DNA of 64,000 bases from Manihot esculenta. Lineage: Eukaryota > Streptophyta > Magnoliopsida > Malpighiales > Euphorbiaceae. How positions within the stretch are numbered: position 1 is the first letter of the stretch; the number at the start of each line of letters is the position of its first letter. Positions 10,423 to 22,275 of this stretch are shown one piece after another. The notes under the pieces are model-generated. The model made no database searches. It was not told where the DNA came from and worked only from the letters and a program-made list of their open reading frames with translations. Both the position numbers and the translations under genes were made by a program. The stretch covers positions 27,601,027 to 27,665,026 of the forward strand of contig NC_035174.2 in NCBI RefSeq assembly GCF_001659605.2, written 5' to 3'.

Positions 10423-13400
10423 TTAGGTGTTGAATATTCCAAGCGTGGGGCTCATGATTCCCTTGCATATCTTCAATCCGATATACTCCTGCCGGACTAC
10501 TTTTGTTACCTTGAACGGGCCCTCCCAGGTCGGTGCTAGCTTACCAGCTGCCGCCCTTTTTCCTGTGGCTTCCAGGTTTCTTAAGGCCAGGTCTCCCACT
10601 TTCAAGCTTCTTTCTCTGACCTTTTGGTTATAGTATCGTGCTGCCCGTTGTTGATAGGCGGCAGTTCGGACTTGAGCTTCTTCCCTGATTTCCTCAAGGG
10701 CATCCAGGTTGCTTCTTAGCTTGTCATCGTTAGTGCTTTCACTAGCAAATTGGACTCGATGAGTAGGAATCTGCAACTCAACTGGGACTACGGCCTCTGT
10801 ACCATAGGCAAGTGCAAAGGGCGTTTCTTTAGTGGGTGCTCTAGGGGTGGTTCGAAGTGCCCACAGGATGCTGTTGAGCTCTTCTGCCCAATTTGTCTTT
10901 GCCCCATCTAGTCGCTTTTTTAATCCTTGTAGGATGGCTCTGTTGGTGACCTCTGTTTGGCCGTTAGTTTGAGGATGAGCCACAGAGGAGAATTTATGCC
11001 AGATACCCATGTTCATTGTGAAAGCTCTGAAGGTGCTGCAATCAAACTGTCTGCCATTATCTGAAATAAGCACTCTGGGTACACCAAATCTGCAAATGAT
11101 ATGTCCCCACACAAAATCTATCATCTTTCGAGCTGTGATTGTGGCTATTGCTTCTGCCTCTGGCCATTTTGAGAAGTACTCTACAGCCACCACTACAAAT
11201 TTCCTCTGCCCCGTGGTTTTGGGGAAAGGTCCCAGGATGTCAATTCCCCATTGCGAGAAAGGCCATGGACTGGATATGCTGGCTTGAGGAGTGGCTGGAG
11301 TTTTAATGGCATTGGCAAATCTCTGGCATACGTCGCACCTTCGGACGAACTCTTCTGCTTCTTTTTTAACAGTGGGCCAATAATACCCTTGCCTGAATAC
11401 TTTATTAGCTAATGTCCCTCCTCCCTCGTGGGCTCCACACATGCCTCTATGTATTTCTTCCATCACCTTCGTAGCCTCTTCTGGGCTCACGCATCGGAGC
11501 CACGGGCTGGACTTTCCTTTTCTGTATAAGGTTCCCATTATCGCTTGGTAGTTAGCGGCACGAGCTGCTATATTTTTGGCTTCATCTTTATCCTCGGGGA
11601 GTTTACCTTTCTCCAGGTATTCTAAGTAAGGGGTCATCCAAGTCGGGTTCTGTTCTACCTGCAATATTGTGTTAGTTTTATTAAAAGCAGGTATATGGAC
11701 ATGTTGTATGTACACTTCATCGGGAAGCTGTTCCAATTCTTCTTTGGATAATCGGCTAAGCAGATCTGCTTCTTCATTTTCCTCTCGGGGTATTCTTTGA
11801 AATCTGATGGTTACTTCTCGACTTGTGAGCTCGGCTTCTAAAGTTTTTACTTTAGCCAGGTAACTCTGCATAAGGGGGTCTCTAGCCTGATACATCCCTG
11901 TTACTTGGTTGATCACCAGCTGAGAGTCGCTGTTTATCTCGAGATCGGTTACTCCCACTTCCTGTGCCACCAACATCCCATTTATCAGGGCTTCATATTC
12001 TGCCACATTATTCGAGGCTTTGAACTCTAGACGTAAGGCGTAACATACCTTAAAATCCTCTGGCCCCTTAAGCATTATTCCAGCACCACTGCCCTCAGTG
12101 CCTGATGCTCCATCTACATACAACTTCCAGTTAAATTCTGGATGAGGCTCCCCCTCACGTTCCTTTCCTGCTATCCCTGAGGATGATCCTCTCTGCTCCC
12201 CGTTGAATGTGCATTCTGCTATGAAGTCAGCCAAGGCTTGAGATTTTATAGCTGTCCTAGGTCGATACTCTAGACAGTAAGGGCTGATCTCTACGGACCA
12301 AGCCAACATCCGACCTGAAGTTTCCGGCCTGCGTAGAATCTTCTTTAAGGGTTGGTCTATCATCACAACTCCTTGGTGGCCTTCCAAATAGACTTTGAAT
12401 TTCCGGACTGCTAGCAATAGGGCGTAAGCCATTTTTTCAATGTTCGAATATCTGACCTCGGTATCTCTGAGTACCTTGCTGACGTAAAAAATGGGTTTCT
12501 GCTCCCCTTCTTCCACCCTTACTAATACTGCGCTGACTGCTTGTTCTGAGGCTGCCAAGTATATCAGAAGTTCTTCTCCTTTCATAGGACTACTGAGCAC
12601 GTGGGGTGAGCTGAGATATCCCTTAAGCTCTGCGAAGGCTTTTTGGCAGTCTTCTGTCCATTCAAAGTCTGGCACCTTTCTCAATTTTTTGAAAAATGGC
12701 AAGCATTTTTCTGCTGACCATGACATGAATCTGTTGAGTGCTACTACTCTTCCGGTTAGTCTTTGGACGTCCCTTACACAGGTCAGCTCTGGCATTTTCA
12801 ATATGGCTTCTACCTTCTCCGGGTTAGGCTCGATGCCTTTTCTGCTCACCATGAATCCCAAGAATTTTCCTCCTCTAATAAAGAAAGCACATTTTGCTGG
12901 GTTCAACTTCATTCTGTACTGGTTTAATACTCCGATTACCTCCCTCAAGTCTGCTATGTGCTGCTGGAAATTTGGGCTTTTGACCACCATATCATCTACA
13001 TAAACTTCTACATTTCTGCCAATCTGGTTTTTGAAGATTTTATTCATCAATCTTTGGTAAGTTGCCCCGGCATTCCTCAATCCGAATGGCATAGCTCTGT
13101 AGCAATAAGTTCCATCTTCAGTTATAAACGAGGTCTTTTCCTCATCCGACCTTTCCATTAGGATTTGATGATAACCAGACATAGCATCCAAAGAAGACAT
13201 ATAATCGAAACCTGCCGTAGAGTCGACCATTTTATTAATATCAGGAAGTGGATAACAATCTTTAGGGCAGGCCTTATTTAGGTCAGTAAAATCTATGCAC
13301 ATCCTATATTTGCCATTGGCTTTTTTGACTAATACAGGATTTGCTAGCCACTGCGGGTACATAACTTCCCTAATAAAGCCTGCCTCCTCGAGTTTCTGCA

Positions 13401-16002
13401 CCTCCTCCCTGGTGGCCTGCTGCTTCTCTCTTCCTACTACTCTCTTCTTCTGCTTTACTGGCTTGGCTTCAGGGAGTACATTCAGCTTGTGTGTCATTAC
13501 CGTAGGGTCAATTCCAGGCATGTCGGAGGGCTTCCAGGCGAAACTAGACGCATGACCTCGGATCAGGGCTATGACTTCAGCTTTTTGTTCTTTAGTGAGG
13601 CCGGCGTTGAGACTGAAGACCTTTTCTGCCTCTGCTTCTGATAAAGGGAAGATCTCCAGCTCCCCCACCGGTTCTGTCCTGGCCTCTGTTTTCTCATCCC
13701 GAACCTCTAGAACTTCCGAGTTAAGAGCTTTTCCAGTGGAGCTCGGTTCTGCTACTGTGGCTAAGTATACTGCTCTTGCCTCTTCCTGGCTGCCTCGGAC
13801 TATTCCCACCCCTTCTTCTGTTGGAAATTTAAGCGCCAAATACCTGATACTGGTGACAGCTTCGAAGTTGAACAGCGTAGGCCTCCCCAGGATCACATTA
13901 TAGCTCAACGGAAGTTTGACCACTAAGAATACCTCGTGGTGAGTGCGAGTCCTGGGTGCTTCACCTAAGGTGAGAGCCAGCTTCACCTTCCCTTCTACGA
14001 GCACTGGTACTCCTCCAATTCCCTTGATTGGTGCCTGGTCTCGGACCAACTGTTCTTTCGAAATTTCCATCTGCTGAAAAACCCGGTATGGTAGCAAGTT
14101 GACTTTACTCCCGTCATCCACTAAGACCTTCTTTACCCGATAATTATGAATGACGGCTTCAATGACGAGCGCGTCATCATGGGGCATCTGAATACCCTGA
14201 GCATCTTCTGAGGAGAAGGTGATGGTCATGGGGGAGTGGTCAACGATTTGCATGACTTCAGTACTGCTGCTCTCTCCCTCCCGATTTCTCTTCTTCCCTC
14301 GGCAGCCCATCTGACCTCCCGTTCCTCCAATAATCATGTTGATGGTCCCGCTGGATCCATCGTTCACTGGTCCAGTTCCTGTTCTCCTCGGCATCTGAAC
14401 CGCCGGACTAGATTGAGGCCTTTGTCCCTCTGATTTCTTCACAAAGTTCTTGAGATGCCCCCTCTTTATCAACCTCTCGATCTCTGCTATCAACTGGAAG
14501 CAGTTGTTGGTATCGTGGCCATGCGTCCGATGATACTGACAATATTTGTCAGGATTCTGTTGGTCTGCTTCCGACTTCATAGGTTTGGGCCACTGGAGGA
14601 ATTCCTTATCTTGGACAGCCATGAGCACCTCGGCTCTGGACGCATTTAGTGGAGTCGGCTTCTCAGGGACCCAAGGGGGAGGCAATCTTGGCTCATGGTC
14701 CCATGGAGGGGGAGGCCTTTGATCCCTTCGCTCCCAGGCCTGCTTGTACTGCTCGGGCCTCTTGCCGTGTTTCTTTTCATGTCTCTCCGGCCTCCTTTCT
14801 TCTGAGGCTTTTTCTTTTCCTGTCATCCCTTTGGCAAATCGGCTTGTTACTAAGGCGTCATCCTGCCTTATATACTTCTCCGCTCTCTTCATCAGCTCGG
14901 CCAGGGAGGTCGGAGGCTTCCTGCTTAAGGAACCGAAGAACTCGGCAGTGGTCGTTCCCTTTTGCATGGCTTTTACCGCCCTTCCTTCATCAAGTTCAGG
15001 AATCTGCAGGGCCTCCGTATTGAAACGAGCGACATACTCTCTGAGTGATTCGCCCCCTCTCTGTCTTATTGTCTCCAAGTAGCTCGTCTTCCTCTCTGCT
15101 GGCACCCCGACTATGAATCGACTGATGAAGCGAGTGGCTAGGTCTCCGAAACTTCTGATACTTCCGGCCTCAAGACTGTTGAACCACGCCCGCGCTGGTC
15201 CCGAGAGTGTCGTTGGGAACACTTTACACATTAAGGCATCTGACAGAGTTTGCAACTCTATGAAGGTCTTATAGTTCATGACGTGCTCCCTCGGGTTACC
15301 AGCTCCGTCATAGGCCACCATTGATGGCATCATAAACTTCTTAGGGACAGTTTCTTGCTGCACCCACTTTGAGAAAGGGGAAGAAGTAGGCAAAGAGGTT
15401 TGGCTTTGGTCTTTCTTACCTAGCTCGGCTAAGAGCTGTTCTCTCAATCTCTTCAACTTTTGGTCCACCTTCTCGTCTTCCGGGCTGGGTTTCTTCTCCA
15501 GGTGGTACTCCTCCTCCTCTGCTTCAGTTCCCGTCCACCCGGTTGTTTCGGCGGAATAGTTATCCACCTCCTCATTTTCTATCATCTCTCTCGCCCTCCT
15601 CGCATGGATTCGGGCCTCAGGTCCTTCCTCTTCCCCGGCTCTTCTCCCTCTTTCTCCGGTATCGCGGCTGCTGGTTTGAAGACAGTCAGGTGCAGGTCGG
15701 GGGTCATTGGTCTGAGGTTCCTCTACAACCGGGAGTGTATTTACTGGGGTGCTGAGGCCTCTATGTTGCATTATCTGCCCCAACCAGTGGGCGGTATTTT
15801 GTAACTGGAAAGCCATGTTTTGAAGATCCTGGTTAGAAAGGGTAACAATGGGAGTATTCCCTGCCAAACTTGGCGAGGGATTAAGAGGAACAGGCGTTTG
15901 GTTGTTGAATGTCGTAGGACTAGAAAAGGAGAATTGTTGCCCATCTTGGGCAGAGCTTAGGTCATTTGGGACGTTAAGGTTACTCTCCTGGTGATTAGCC
16001 AT
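10423..16002 (-). CDS. Tat-type gag-pol polyprotein (1859 aa, intact)
   Basis: One uninterrupted frame from ATG at 16002. In order: low-complexity N-terminus; gag capsid domain around residues 215-330 (ARAWFNSLEAGSIRSF); a zinc-knuckle-like CQYHRTHGHDTNNC; protease with VDDGSKVNLLP; reverse transcriptase with YVDDM; a first RNase H; a second, archaeal-like RNase H starting LYVDGASGTEGSG; integrase with an H-C-C-type N-terminal finger (ending CDVCQRF) and D-D-E residues in GIDILGP, SDNGRQF and GQTEVTNR; then a C-terminal integrase tail. No chromodomain is seen, as expected for Tat. It supplies capsid, protease, RT-RNase H and integrase for cytoplasmic reverse transcription and nuclear integration. 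With no internal stop, it could still be functional; expression is not shown. Confidence 0.95.
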   Translation of the reverse strand: MANHQESNLNVPNDLSSAQDGQQFSFSSPTTFNNQTPVPLNPSPSLAGNTPIVTLSNQDLQNMAFQLQNTAHWLGQIMQHRGLSTPVNTLPVVEEPQTNDPRPAPDCLQTSSRDTGERGRRAGEEEGPEARIHARRAREMIENEEVDNYSAETTGWTGTEAEEEEYHLEKKPSPEDEKVDQKLKRLREQLLAELGKKDQSQTSLPTSSPFSKWVQQETVPKKFMMPSMVAYDGAGNPREHVMNYKTFIELQTLSDALMCKVFPTTLSGPARAWFNSLEAGSIRSFGDLATRFISRFIVGVPAERKTSYLETIRQRGGESLREYVARFNTEALQIPELDEGRAVKAMQKGTTTAEFFGSLSRKPPTSLAELMKRAEKYIRQDDALVTSRFAKGMTGKEKASEERRPERHEKKHGKRPEQYKQAWERRDQRPPPPWDHEPRLPPPWVPEKPTPLNASRAEVLMAVQDKEFLQWPKPMKSEADQQNPDKYCQYHRTHGHDTNNCFQLIAEIERLIKRGHLKNFVKKSEGQRPQSSPAVQMPRRTGTGPVNDGSSGTINMIIGGTGGQMGCRGKKRNREGESSSTEVMQIVDHSPMTITFSSEDAQGIQMPHDDALVIEAVIHNYRVKKVLVDDGSKVNLLPYRVFQQMEISKEQLVRDQAPIKGIGGVPVLVEGKVKLALTLGEAPRTRTHHEVFLVVKLPLSYNVILGRPTLFNFEAVTSIRYLALKFPTEEGVGIVRGSQEEARAVYLATVAEPSSTGKALNSEVLEVRDEKTEARTEPVGELEIFPLSEAEAEKVFSLNAGLTKEQKAEVIALIRGHASSFAWKPSDMPGIDPTVMTHKLNVLPEAKPVKQKKRVVGREKQQATREEVQKLEEAGFIREVMYPQWLANPVLVKKANGKYRMCIDFTDLNKACPKDCYPLPDINKMVDSTAGFDYMSSLDAMSGYHQILMERSDEEKTSFITEDGTYCYRAMPFGLRNAGATYQRLMNKIFKNQIGRNVEVYVDDMVVKSPNFQQHIADLREVIGVLNQYRMKLNPAKCAFFIRGGKFLGFMVSRKGIEPNPEKVEAILKMPELTCVRDVQRLTGRVVALNRFMSWSAEKCLPFFKKLRKVPDFEWTEDCQKAFAELKGYLSSPHVLSSPMKGEELLIYLAASEQAVSAVLVRVEEGEQKPIFYVSKVLRDTEVRYSNIEKMAYALLLAVRKFKVYLEGHQGVVMIDQPLKKILRRPETSGRMLAWSVEISPYCLEYRPRTAIKSQALADFIAECTFNGEQRGSSSGIAGKEREGEPHPEFNWKLYVDGASGTEGSGAGIMLKGPEDFKVCYALRLEFKASNNVAEYEALINGMLVAQEVGVTDLEINSDSQLVINQVTGMYQARDPLMQSYLAKVKTLEAELTSREVTIRFQRIPREENEEADLLSRLSKEELEQLPDEVYIQHVHIPAFNKTNTILQVEQNPTWMTPYLEYLEKGKLPEDKDEAKNIAARAANYQAIMGTLYRKGKSSPWLRCVSPEEATKVMEEIHRGMCGAHEGGGTLANKVFRQGYYWPTVKKEAEEFVRRCDVCQRFANAIKTPATPQASISSPWPFSQWGIDILGPFPKTTGQRKFVVVAVEYFSKWPEAEAIATITARKMIDFVWGHIICRFGVPRVLISDNGRQFDCSTFRAFTMNMGIWHKFSSVAHPQTNGQTEVTNRAILQGLKKRLDGAKTNWAEELNSILWALRTTPRAPTKETPFALAYGTEAVVPVELQIPTHRVQFASESTNDDKLRSNLDALEEIREEAQVRTAAYQQRAARYYNQKVRERSLKVGDLALRNLEATGKRAAAGKLAPTWEGPFKVTKVVRQEYIGLKICKGIMSPTLGIFNT

Positions 16003-16063
16003 CGTGGATCTCAGTGGGTTTTGTTAAGAGTGAAAACTCTGGTGATGAAAAGATCTCCGTCGT

Positions 16064-16081
16064 TTCCCACATACGGCGCCA
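16064..16081 (-). other. Tat primer binding site (TGGCGCC type)
   Basis: The reverse complement starts TGGCGCCGTATGTGGGAA, one base inside the LTR edge at 16083. TGGCGCC sites are typical of Tat elements; the match to tRNA-Asp is good for the first nine bases and poorer after that, so the primer tRNA is uncertain. Confidence 0.75.
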
Positions 16082-16082
16082 A

Positions 16083-16598
16083 TTGATGATCTGAGATCCA
16101 ATAGAATAGGGTTTTACAAGGGTTTTTGTATTGAAGAATAAAACTTTTTTTTTCTATCTCCCTAAAGGGGTATCCCTTTTATCCTTTTCTTCCTACTTGC
16201 TGGTGACGTATAACGGCTCTCCCATGATTGGACCACGCGTCTCTGCCATACAGATATGGGCATACGAGGATATCGGCGCCTGCTCCATGTGTAATGGCCT
16301 CTGATTCTCCCCCGTGCGTACACTCGAGCGGATCTGCCAGGCTGTATGACGAGTCTCGTTTTGGATTATGGACTGGGCCGAGAGCTGGGCTGGACGCTGA
16401 ACCCAGGAGGAGAAGGAATCCGTGGGGAGGTTATACGGGCTGGGCCGATCTCGATGAGGAAGAATCTGGTGGAGTCCGGCCTCAGGGACCTGGTGGTCCG
16501 GGCCTATTTTACTTGAGAGGGCGTGTGGGCCTTCCTTTCATGGGCCGTGGCTGTAATCTAGGCCCAGGATTGGGGGTAAGGAAATCCAGCGGTCATCA
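16083..16598 (-). repeat. 5' LTR of the Tat element
   Basis: This is 516 bp with inverted termini TGATGA...TCATCA, bounded by the primer site on one side and by LINE-like DNA on the other. An open frame crossing it on the plus strand (from 16228) runs into the LINE remnant and has no family features, so it is not a gene. Confidence 0.7.
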
Positions 16599-16604
16599 AA
16601 TATT

Positions 16605-19570
16605 TATGTGGACACTGAATTGCTTTTGGAGGATCACTCGTATTGAAACTGCTGATTTTAATTTCTATTTACTATGCTGGTTTCCTCACTTATTGCAATT
16701 TAAATTTTGGAGCCATGCACGATACAATGGCAGAATTGTGGCAAATAGAGAAAGGTTTGTATTAAGGAAATGAATAACGATTTATATTTATTCTGATTCT
16801 TTTATCCTATTGATTTTTACAGAGTTCTTGATGGTGGCCCATGGTCTTTAAAGAATCACCTCCTGCTTGTGCATTGTTTATAGGGTGGTGGCATTCCTTT
16901 GCAGATTCAATTGTATTGGGTTGATTTTTGAATGCAGGTTCATAATGTTCCATTTAATTTTCTTTGAAATTGTTGGTGAACAATTGGAATCTTAATTGGG
17001 TGAGTGTAACGACCCGAAAATCGGACCGCTACCGGCGCTAGGATCCAGGTCGACTTAAGGCCGCCGGAACCCGTAGCAAGCCTAACATACATCCTGAAAA
17101 CCTGTTTAATCCCATACATGATCAACATCATACATAAAAATTAAAACTTTTCTTTCACTCATAAGCCAAACTCAACCTGTGCATGCACTGAACATACTCA
17201 TAATCATGATCCCTCTGTGGGATCTCATCAATGCCCCAATGGGCGATACATCATAAGATGAGTTGGCTTTCATGAACATAATAAAACATTTTTGATTATG
17301 TATTAAAAGGGATACCTCATACATAAAGTCAAGCACAATCTCTAATCTCCAATATCATTACATGACTGAAACTGTACTTTTACATAACATTAATACATTT
17401 ATCATGTCCACACTATCTATTACATACACATGACTTCATTACTCTTGTAAACCTCCTGGTCTACCCTGTACCTGCAATCCTGAGGAAATTGGGAGAGGGG
17501 TGAGCTACTAGAGCTCAGTGAGAAGAATAATAAAACACTTAAAACATATGATAACATGAAATGCATCACATCACAGCTAATCACATCAAGGATGAACTTG
17601 TCACCAATAGCCCTCTACATGGTCCAACTGTGCCAGAACGTAGAATGGGTTCTGGTCTTTCCCTTACATATCATAACATAACAGTGTCCAACTGTGCCAG
17701 AACGTAGAATGGGTCCTGGTCTTTCCCTTACATAGTGCCAGCGAACGTAGAATGGGTCCCACTGGTCTTACTTTTCGTACCGTACATATCATATCGTCAT
17801 ATCATAGATCGAGGGCTATGGATCATTCAACATTCATCCACATCAACATCAAAATGTGCAATGCAACATATTCGTGAATTCTAATGCAAACAACCTAATT
17901 CATCACATGGCATTCATGATGCATGAACAATGCTCAAAACTTTGAAATTTATTTACTTTAAACGTAAAGGTTTATTCCACTCACCTCTGGATAGCTCTAA
18001 CCAGACACTGGGGCAACAGACTCACTGCTGGGGTCCTCGGTTCCTCGGGTCCGAACCTACACAGGTGGACTCAAATGAGGGACCAAACATACCTGAACAT
18101 AACTCTAAACTATTCCCCAAAAACCCCCTAAAACATCATGGAATAATCATAGAAAAACATGCAAGAAAGGGCTGGACAGGGCACTTTCGGCGGCAGGTTC
18201 GGCGGCCGAAAGTCTCTCCAGAGCCGAAAGTCAGGCAGGTTCGGCGGCACCTTCGGCGGCCGAAACTCCCAGACAGAGGCGAAACTCATGCATGTTCGGC
18301 GGCACTTTCGGCGGCTGAAAGTCCCAGACAGAGACGAAAGTCTCCTTTCGGAGGCAAGCTTCGGCAGCCGAAGGCTGCCTCCACAAGCATGTTCGGCTGC
18401 CGAACCTGGTTTCTCCCAGAATGGCAGAAACTCAGCTCCCCTATGCAATTATGCCTCCTATCTCATCCAAACATGCATAAACCTATTCTACAACATTCCT
18501 CAAACATACACAAGCAAACATACAAGTTCCTAGGGGCATCAAACCATCAAAAACCCCAACTACAACACACAAGCAACTCACATTGTTCAAAATCACATCA
18601 AAAACCCATAAGCTCAACATAAGCTACACATGCATTTTCTACCCCATGAACTTGCATAAAACTTGCTTAAAACATAAAGTAAGCTAGAGATCGACTCTTA
18701 CCTCTTGAAGATCGAGGATAGAGGCGATCTAACTTGGAGTTGGAAGAGATTCGAGTTCTTGAACCTCAAAGCTCCAAAACTTGCTCAAAACTCGGAAATC
18801 TTCAAAACAAGATGAAAACTAGTGAAAAACTCGAAAGATCTGAAGGAAAAGACTCAAGATCGGTGAGGGGTGGCGGAGAACTCACCTTGGCCGGAAATGG
18901 GGAAAAAGCTCGCCCGTTTTCGGCTAAGGGACCCTTTTATAGTGGCTGGCCAGGCCACGTTCGGGGGCCGAACGTGCCTCCACATGCATGCCATGTTCGG
19001 CGGCCAAACTTGAGGTTCGGCGGCCGAACCTGGACTTTCCTCACTTATGCTTTCGGGGGCCTAAAGGCGCTCCTGAAGGCATGCATGTTCGGCGGCCGAA
19101 CTTGAGATTCGGCGGCCGAACCTGAGTTTTCCTTCAAGGTTGTTTTTATGCAAAAACTCATTTCCATTTTACTTAAAACCATAAAATACCTTAAAACATT
19201 TTATAAAAACATGATTCTACCCTACTAGAGGCTTCCGACATCCGAGATTCCACCGGACGGTAGGAATTCCGATACCGGAGTCTAGCCGGGTATTACAGTG
19301 AGATTGCTACTGCTCTGAGTAGTGTTCGTACCTATATGCAATTTTGAGTTTGTATTGATGTTCGTCAACCTTTAAAGTGATGGAAGAAAATTTATCGGTC
19401 TAATTGTGGTGTTGCACTGGTACGATTTAAATATGAAAGACTTCTATTATTTTATTTTCTGTGTGATCGTTTGGATCATTCAAATCAATATTATGATCAT
19501 ATTTTCCAAGATGCCAGTATGGAAAAGGGATGGGAAGCTTGGTTGCGTGTAACGAACAAATAGAATGGCT
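16605..19570 (+). pseudogene. LINE-type ORF1 remnant (DUF4283 / zf-CCHC_4 domain), split by a solo LTR
   Basis: Two pieces, 16605-17004 and 19303-19570, read as the nucleic-acid-binding first-ORF domain of plant LINE retrotransposons. Recognisable words are NFGAMHDTMAELWQ, VLDGGPWSLKNHLLLVH and PLQIQLYWVDF before the insertion, and CIDVRQPLK, VRFKYERLLLFYFLCDRL and GWEAWLRV after it. Several frameshifts and at least eight stops, many TGA or TAG, show it is long dead. It is interrupted by the Tekay solo LTR with GTGAG target duplication. No reverse transcriptase or endonuclease follows, so it may instead be a 5' fragment or a stray copy of the domain. Confidence 0.75.
17005..19297 (-). mobile_element. 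Solo LTR, Tekay family (target duplication GTGAG)
   Basis: This 2293-bp LTR (TGTAAC...TTACA) has the same layout as the LTR at 1141-3333 and is flanked by perfect 5-bp duplications GTGAG (17000-17004 and 19298-19302). That marks a solo LTR left by recombination between the two LTRs of a former full element. It keeps the TATAAAAG box, the splice donor (18701-18700), palindrome arrays (about 18180-18410 and 18955-19125) and subrepeats (about 17628-17775). Unlike the LTR insertions ending at 46437 and 63089, it has no extra tail. Confidence 0.93.
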
Positions 19571-19655
19571 ATAGTGGTGGGTGTCGATGGCTTAAGGATG
19601 ATGCCAATGCAACTTTTTTTTAGGAGGAGCAATTAATAGGAGTAGTAGTTACACT

Positions 19656-19922
19656 TGTTAAGAATCAAACTATCATACGATCAAAAGAATAAGTACGAAA
19701 AGTAAATAATACACAAATTTAACGTGATTAATCAATTTAACTACATTCATGGCAGCTAGGATTTTTTTATTTTTCTGTAAGTTTTCAAAAACGGAATACA
19801 TTAAAAGAATATTATATATTTATATGCCCAATAAAAATATAAAAAAGACAAAATAGTTGGATCCGCCACCGTGGAATATAGTGTACAGTATATAATATAT
19901 CATTAGGCTCCATATCTCAACA
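19656..19922 (-). repeat. 3' LTR of the decayed copia element
   Basis: This is a 267-bp stretch with TGTTAAG...CTCAACA ends in plus sense, AT-rich inside, lying directly beyond a polypurine tract and the RNase H end of pol. The partner LTR is absent from the window, so the boundary rests on terminal sequence and position only. Confidence 0.6.
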
Positions 19923-20863
19923 ATTCTCCTACTTGGAGACTAATCTAGTCAACCCAACCATCTTCATTTTCCATACCAATGTATCCAACAAAAAGAAACA
20001 CCTAGCCACAAATTTCTTCCATACTACTATAGAAGACCAACTAAGACCTTGTACAGCCCCAACTTCTCAGCATCAACACATTTAGTCAACATGTCTGCTG
20101 GATTCTTAGTACCTTCAATTTTCTTCAAATATATCTCACCTTCTTCCACCAGACTGCGAGTGAAATGGTACCTAAGCTGGATGTGCTTTGTTCTGAAGTG
20201 ATATACTGGATTCTTCACCAACTGTATGGCACTCTGACAATTAGTGAAAAGGACCTTGTCAAGCTGCTTCTTGCCCAACTCTTCCAAGTGATTAGTCAAC
20301 CATATCGTCTTCTTACCAACTTTAGCAATTGCAATATATTCAGCCTCTATAGATGACATAGAGACACACTTCTGAAGTTTAGACATCTAGCTCACGTTGT
20401 CGCATCTATAGTGCATACGTACTCGGATGTGCTCTTGCTTATATCCACATCTCCACTAAGATCATCATCAACAAAACCCTTTAATACTACCTTGCCATTC
20501 ACATAACAAAGTGATATACTAGCTATTCTTTTCAAGTATCTCAGAAGCCACTTCACAGCTTCCCAATGCTCCTTCCCTGAATGTGACATATATCTGCTCA
20601 CAACTCTCACTGCATGAGCTATATCAGGTCTAGTGCAGACTATAGCATACATCAAACTCTCAACTACAGAAACATAAGGTACTTTTGCCATATGATCACA
20701 CTCCATAACTGTCTTGGGTGATTGCTCCTTTGATAATTTGAGATGGTTAGCCAAAGGCGTACTCCTGGGCTTAGAATCATCAACTCTGAACTTGGACAAT
20801 ACCTTCTCAATGTATTGCTCTTGGGACAAATTTAAAATTTCAGCAGACCTGTTCCGGGAAATC

Positions 20864-21947
20864 TGTAACACCCCTTACCCTATCAAACTGTAGACAGAGC
20901 AAGGAATGTCACAAACTATGCCTTTTTAGACATATCAAGACTAAACAATTTCTTTTATCTGTAAATACCAAGTTTTTAGGTAATGCATGTAAATTTCATC
21001 AAATGATTAAAATAAATGTGAGTTTTGTAAACTAAAATTTTCAGCAGAGTTTCCTCTGTTTCATTAGCACTTTAACCTGTAATACATATGAAAATCACAC
21101 TTATAATTACACTAACAACTGTCATTTGATATCTTACTATTCTTTGATTACATAACCTTTACAACTCACTCTATTAAATATGTACATGCCAAAATATAAC
21201 TGCACTATGACTCAAAGACTCAAAACAACCAGCTATAATAATGGCTTTGATATCTGATGTAGACCTCTGATGATGTCCACTGTGCCTACTTTATCTACAA
21301 CCTGCGTGAGGTAAAAACCAACACGCTGAGCTAATGCTCAGTGGGTGATAGCAAACAAATAACAGAATAAAACAAACAGGTTCACATATGTAGATAATCA
21401 AGTAAACGATTACAAGCTAGTAGATGTAAACACGTTAACATTCACTAATAAGTTCACAAAATCAAGTATCAATCTTAATTAAGATCTTAGCCCTTATAAA
21501 CACATAGTAGGATTGACTAGGTAGATAAGGAGTTATAACGGTAGGCACAGGGTGCCGAACGGTAGGCTCAGAGGCCAAAACTGTGATAGCAGGGCTTTGT
21601 GGCCGTGCTTATGAGGTACCTGATATGTAATCTCAAATATATAGATCATATATCGGTAGCAGTACTGCGAACTCTGTATGTTTATATGGCATGCATACCC
21701 TTAAGCTAACCTCGACTCCTATTACGTTTACCAGGGCCAAGTATCATTAATTCAATGTAAATGCATGTCATTTGAAGCTATTTGAATTCATTTTCCAAAG
21801 TACATATATCATATGCCAAGATTTACAATATGGAAAACTCATGGCAAATAGTGCAAAACTTTATTGACTTAGCATTCCAATATGAGTAAAATGCATTTTG
21901 CCATAAATTGCATACACTTTTCTAGCTATGGGTTTGAGGATGTTACA
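20864..21947. mobile_element. Solo LTR of an unclassified retrotransposon (target duplication AAATC)
   Basis: This 1084-bp insertion has TGTAACA...TGTTACA termini and perfect AAATC duplications (20859-20863 and 21948-21952) inside the copia RT. It has no coding capacity. Its layout (a GCTCAGTGGGTGATAGC word, then short subrepeats around 21538-21620) recalls a Ty3/gypsy LTR, but it lacks the TTCGGCNGCCGAA palindromes and is not the Tekay family. Confidence 0.85.
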
Positions 21948-22275
21948 AAATCCTTATTCTTAGAATCTGCTTTACTGCACCCAAATCTTTCATCTCAAAC
22001 TCTAATGGCAGTCTCCCCTTAAGATTATTGATTTCTTCCATACTTGATCCTGCAATCAACATATTATCCACATACAAGAGTAAAATAACAAAGAAGTCGG
22101 TAAACTTCTTGATATAACAACACTGATCCTTTTCACTCCTGTGAAAATTGTTTCTACACATTAAAAAGTCAAACTTCTTATACCACTATCTTAGTGTAAC
22201 GGCCAGCTGCCTGCTTGTGGGAAATCGTCCCACATCGGCCAATTATGGCAATTCCGAATTATATATAATAGCTAG

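Larger units (their letters stand above)
3334..16598 (-). mobile_element. Tat-lineage Ty3/gypsy retrotransposon
   Basis: In minus-strand sense: 5' LTR (16598-16083), TGGCGCC-type primer site (16081-16064), gag-pol (16002-10423), tandem-repeat 3' UTR, opposite-strand accessory gene, polypurine tract, then a presumed 3' LTR from 4897 leftwards, interrupted at 3334 by Tekay element A. The dual RNase H and antisense ORF are marks of the Tat lineage. gag-pol is fully open, so this element is younger or better kept than its neighbours. The right edge at 16598 abuts a LINE-type ORF1 remnant. Confidence 0.8.

Noticed and set aside
10427..15804. Plus-strand frames opposite the Tat gag-pol (up to 170 codons)
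   Set aside because: They are shadows of the intact minus-strand polyprotein.
16228..16773. A 181-codon plus-strand frame
   Set aside because: It crosses the boundary between the Tat LTR and the LINE remnant, and its ATG lies in the LTR; it shows no continuous domain.
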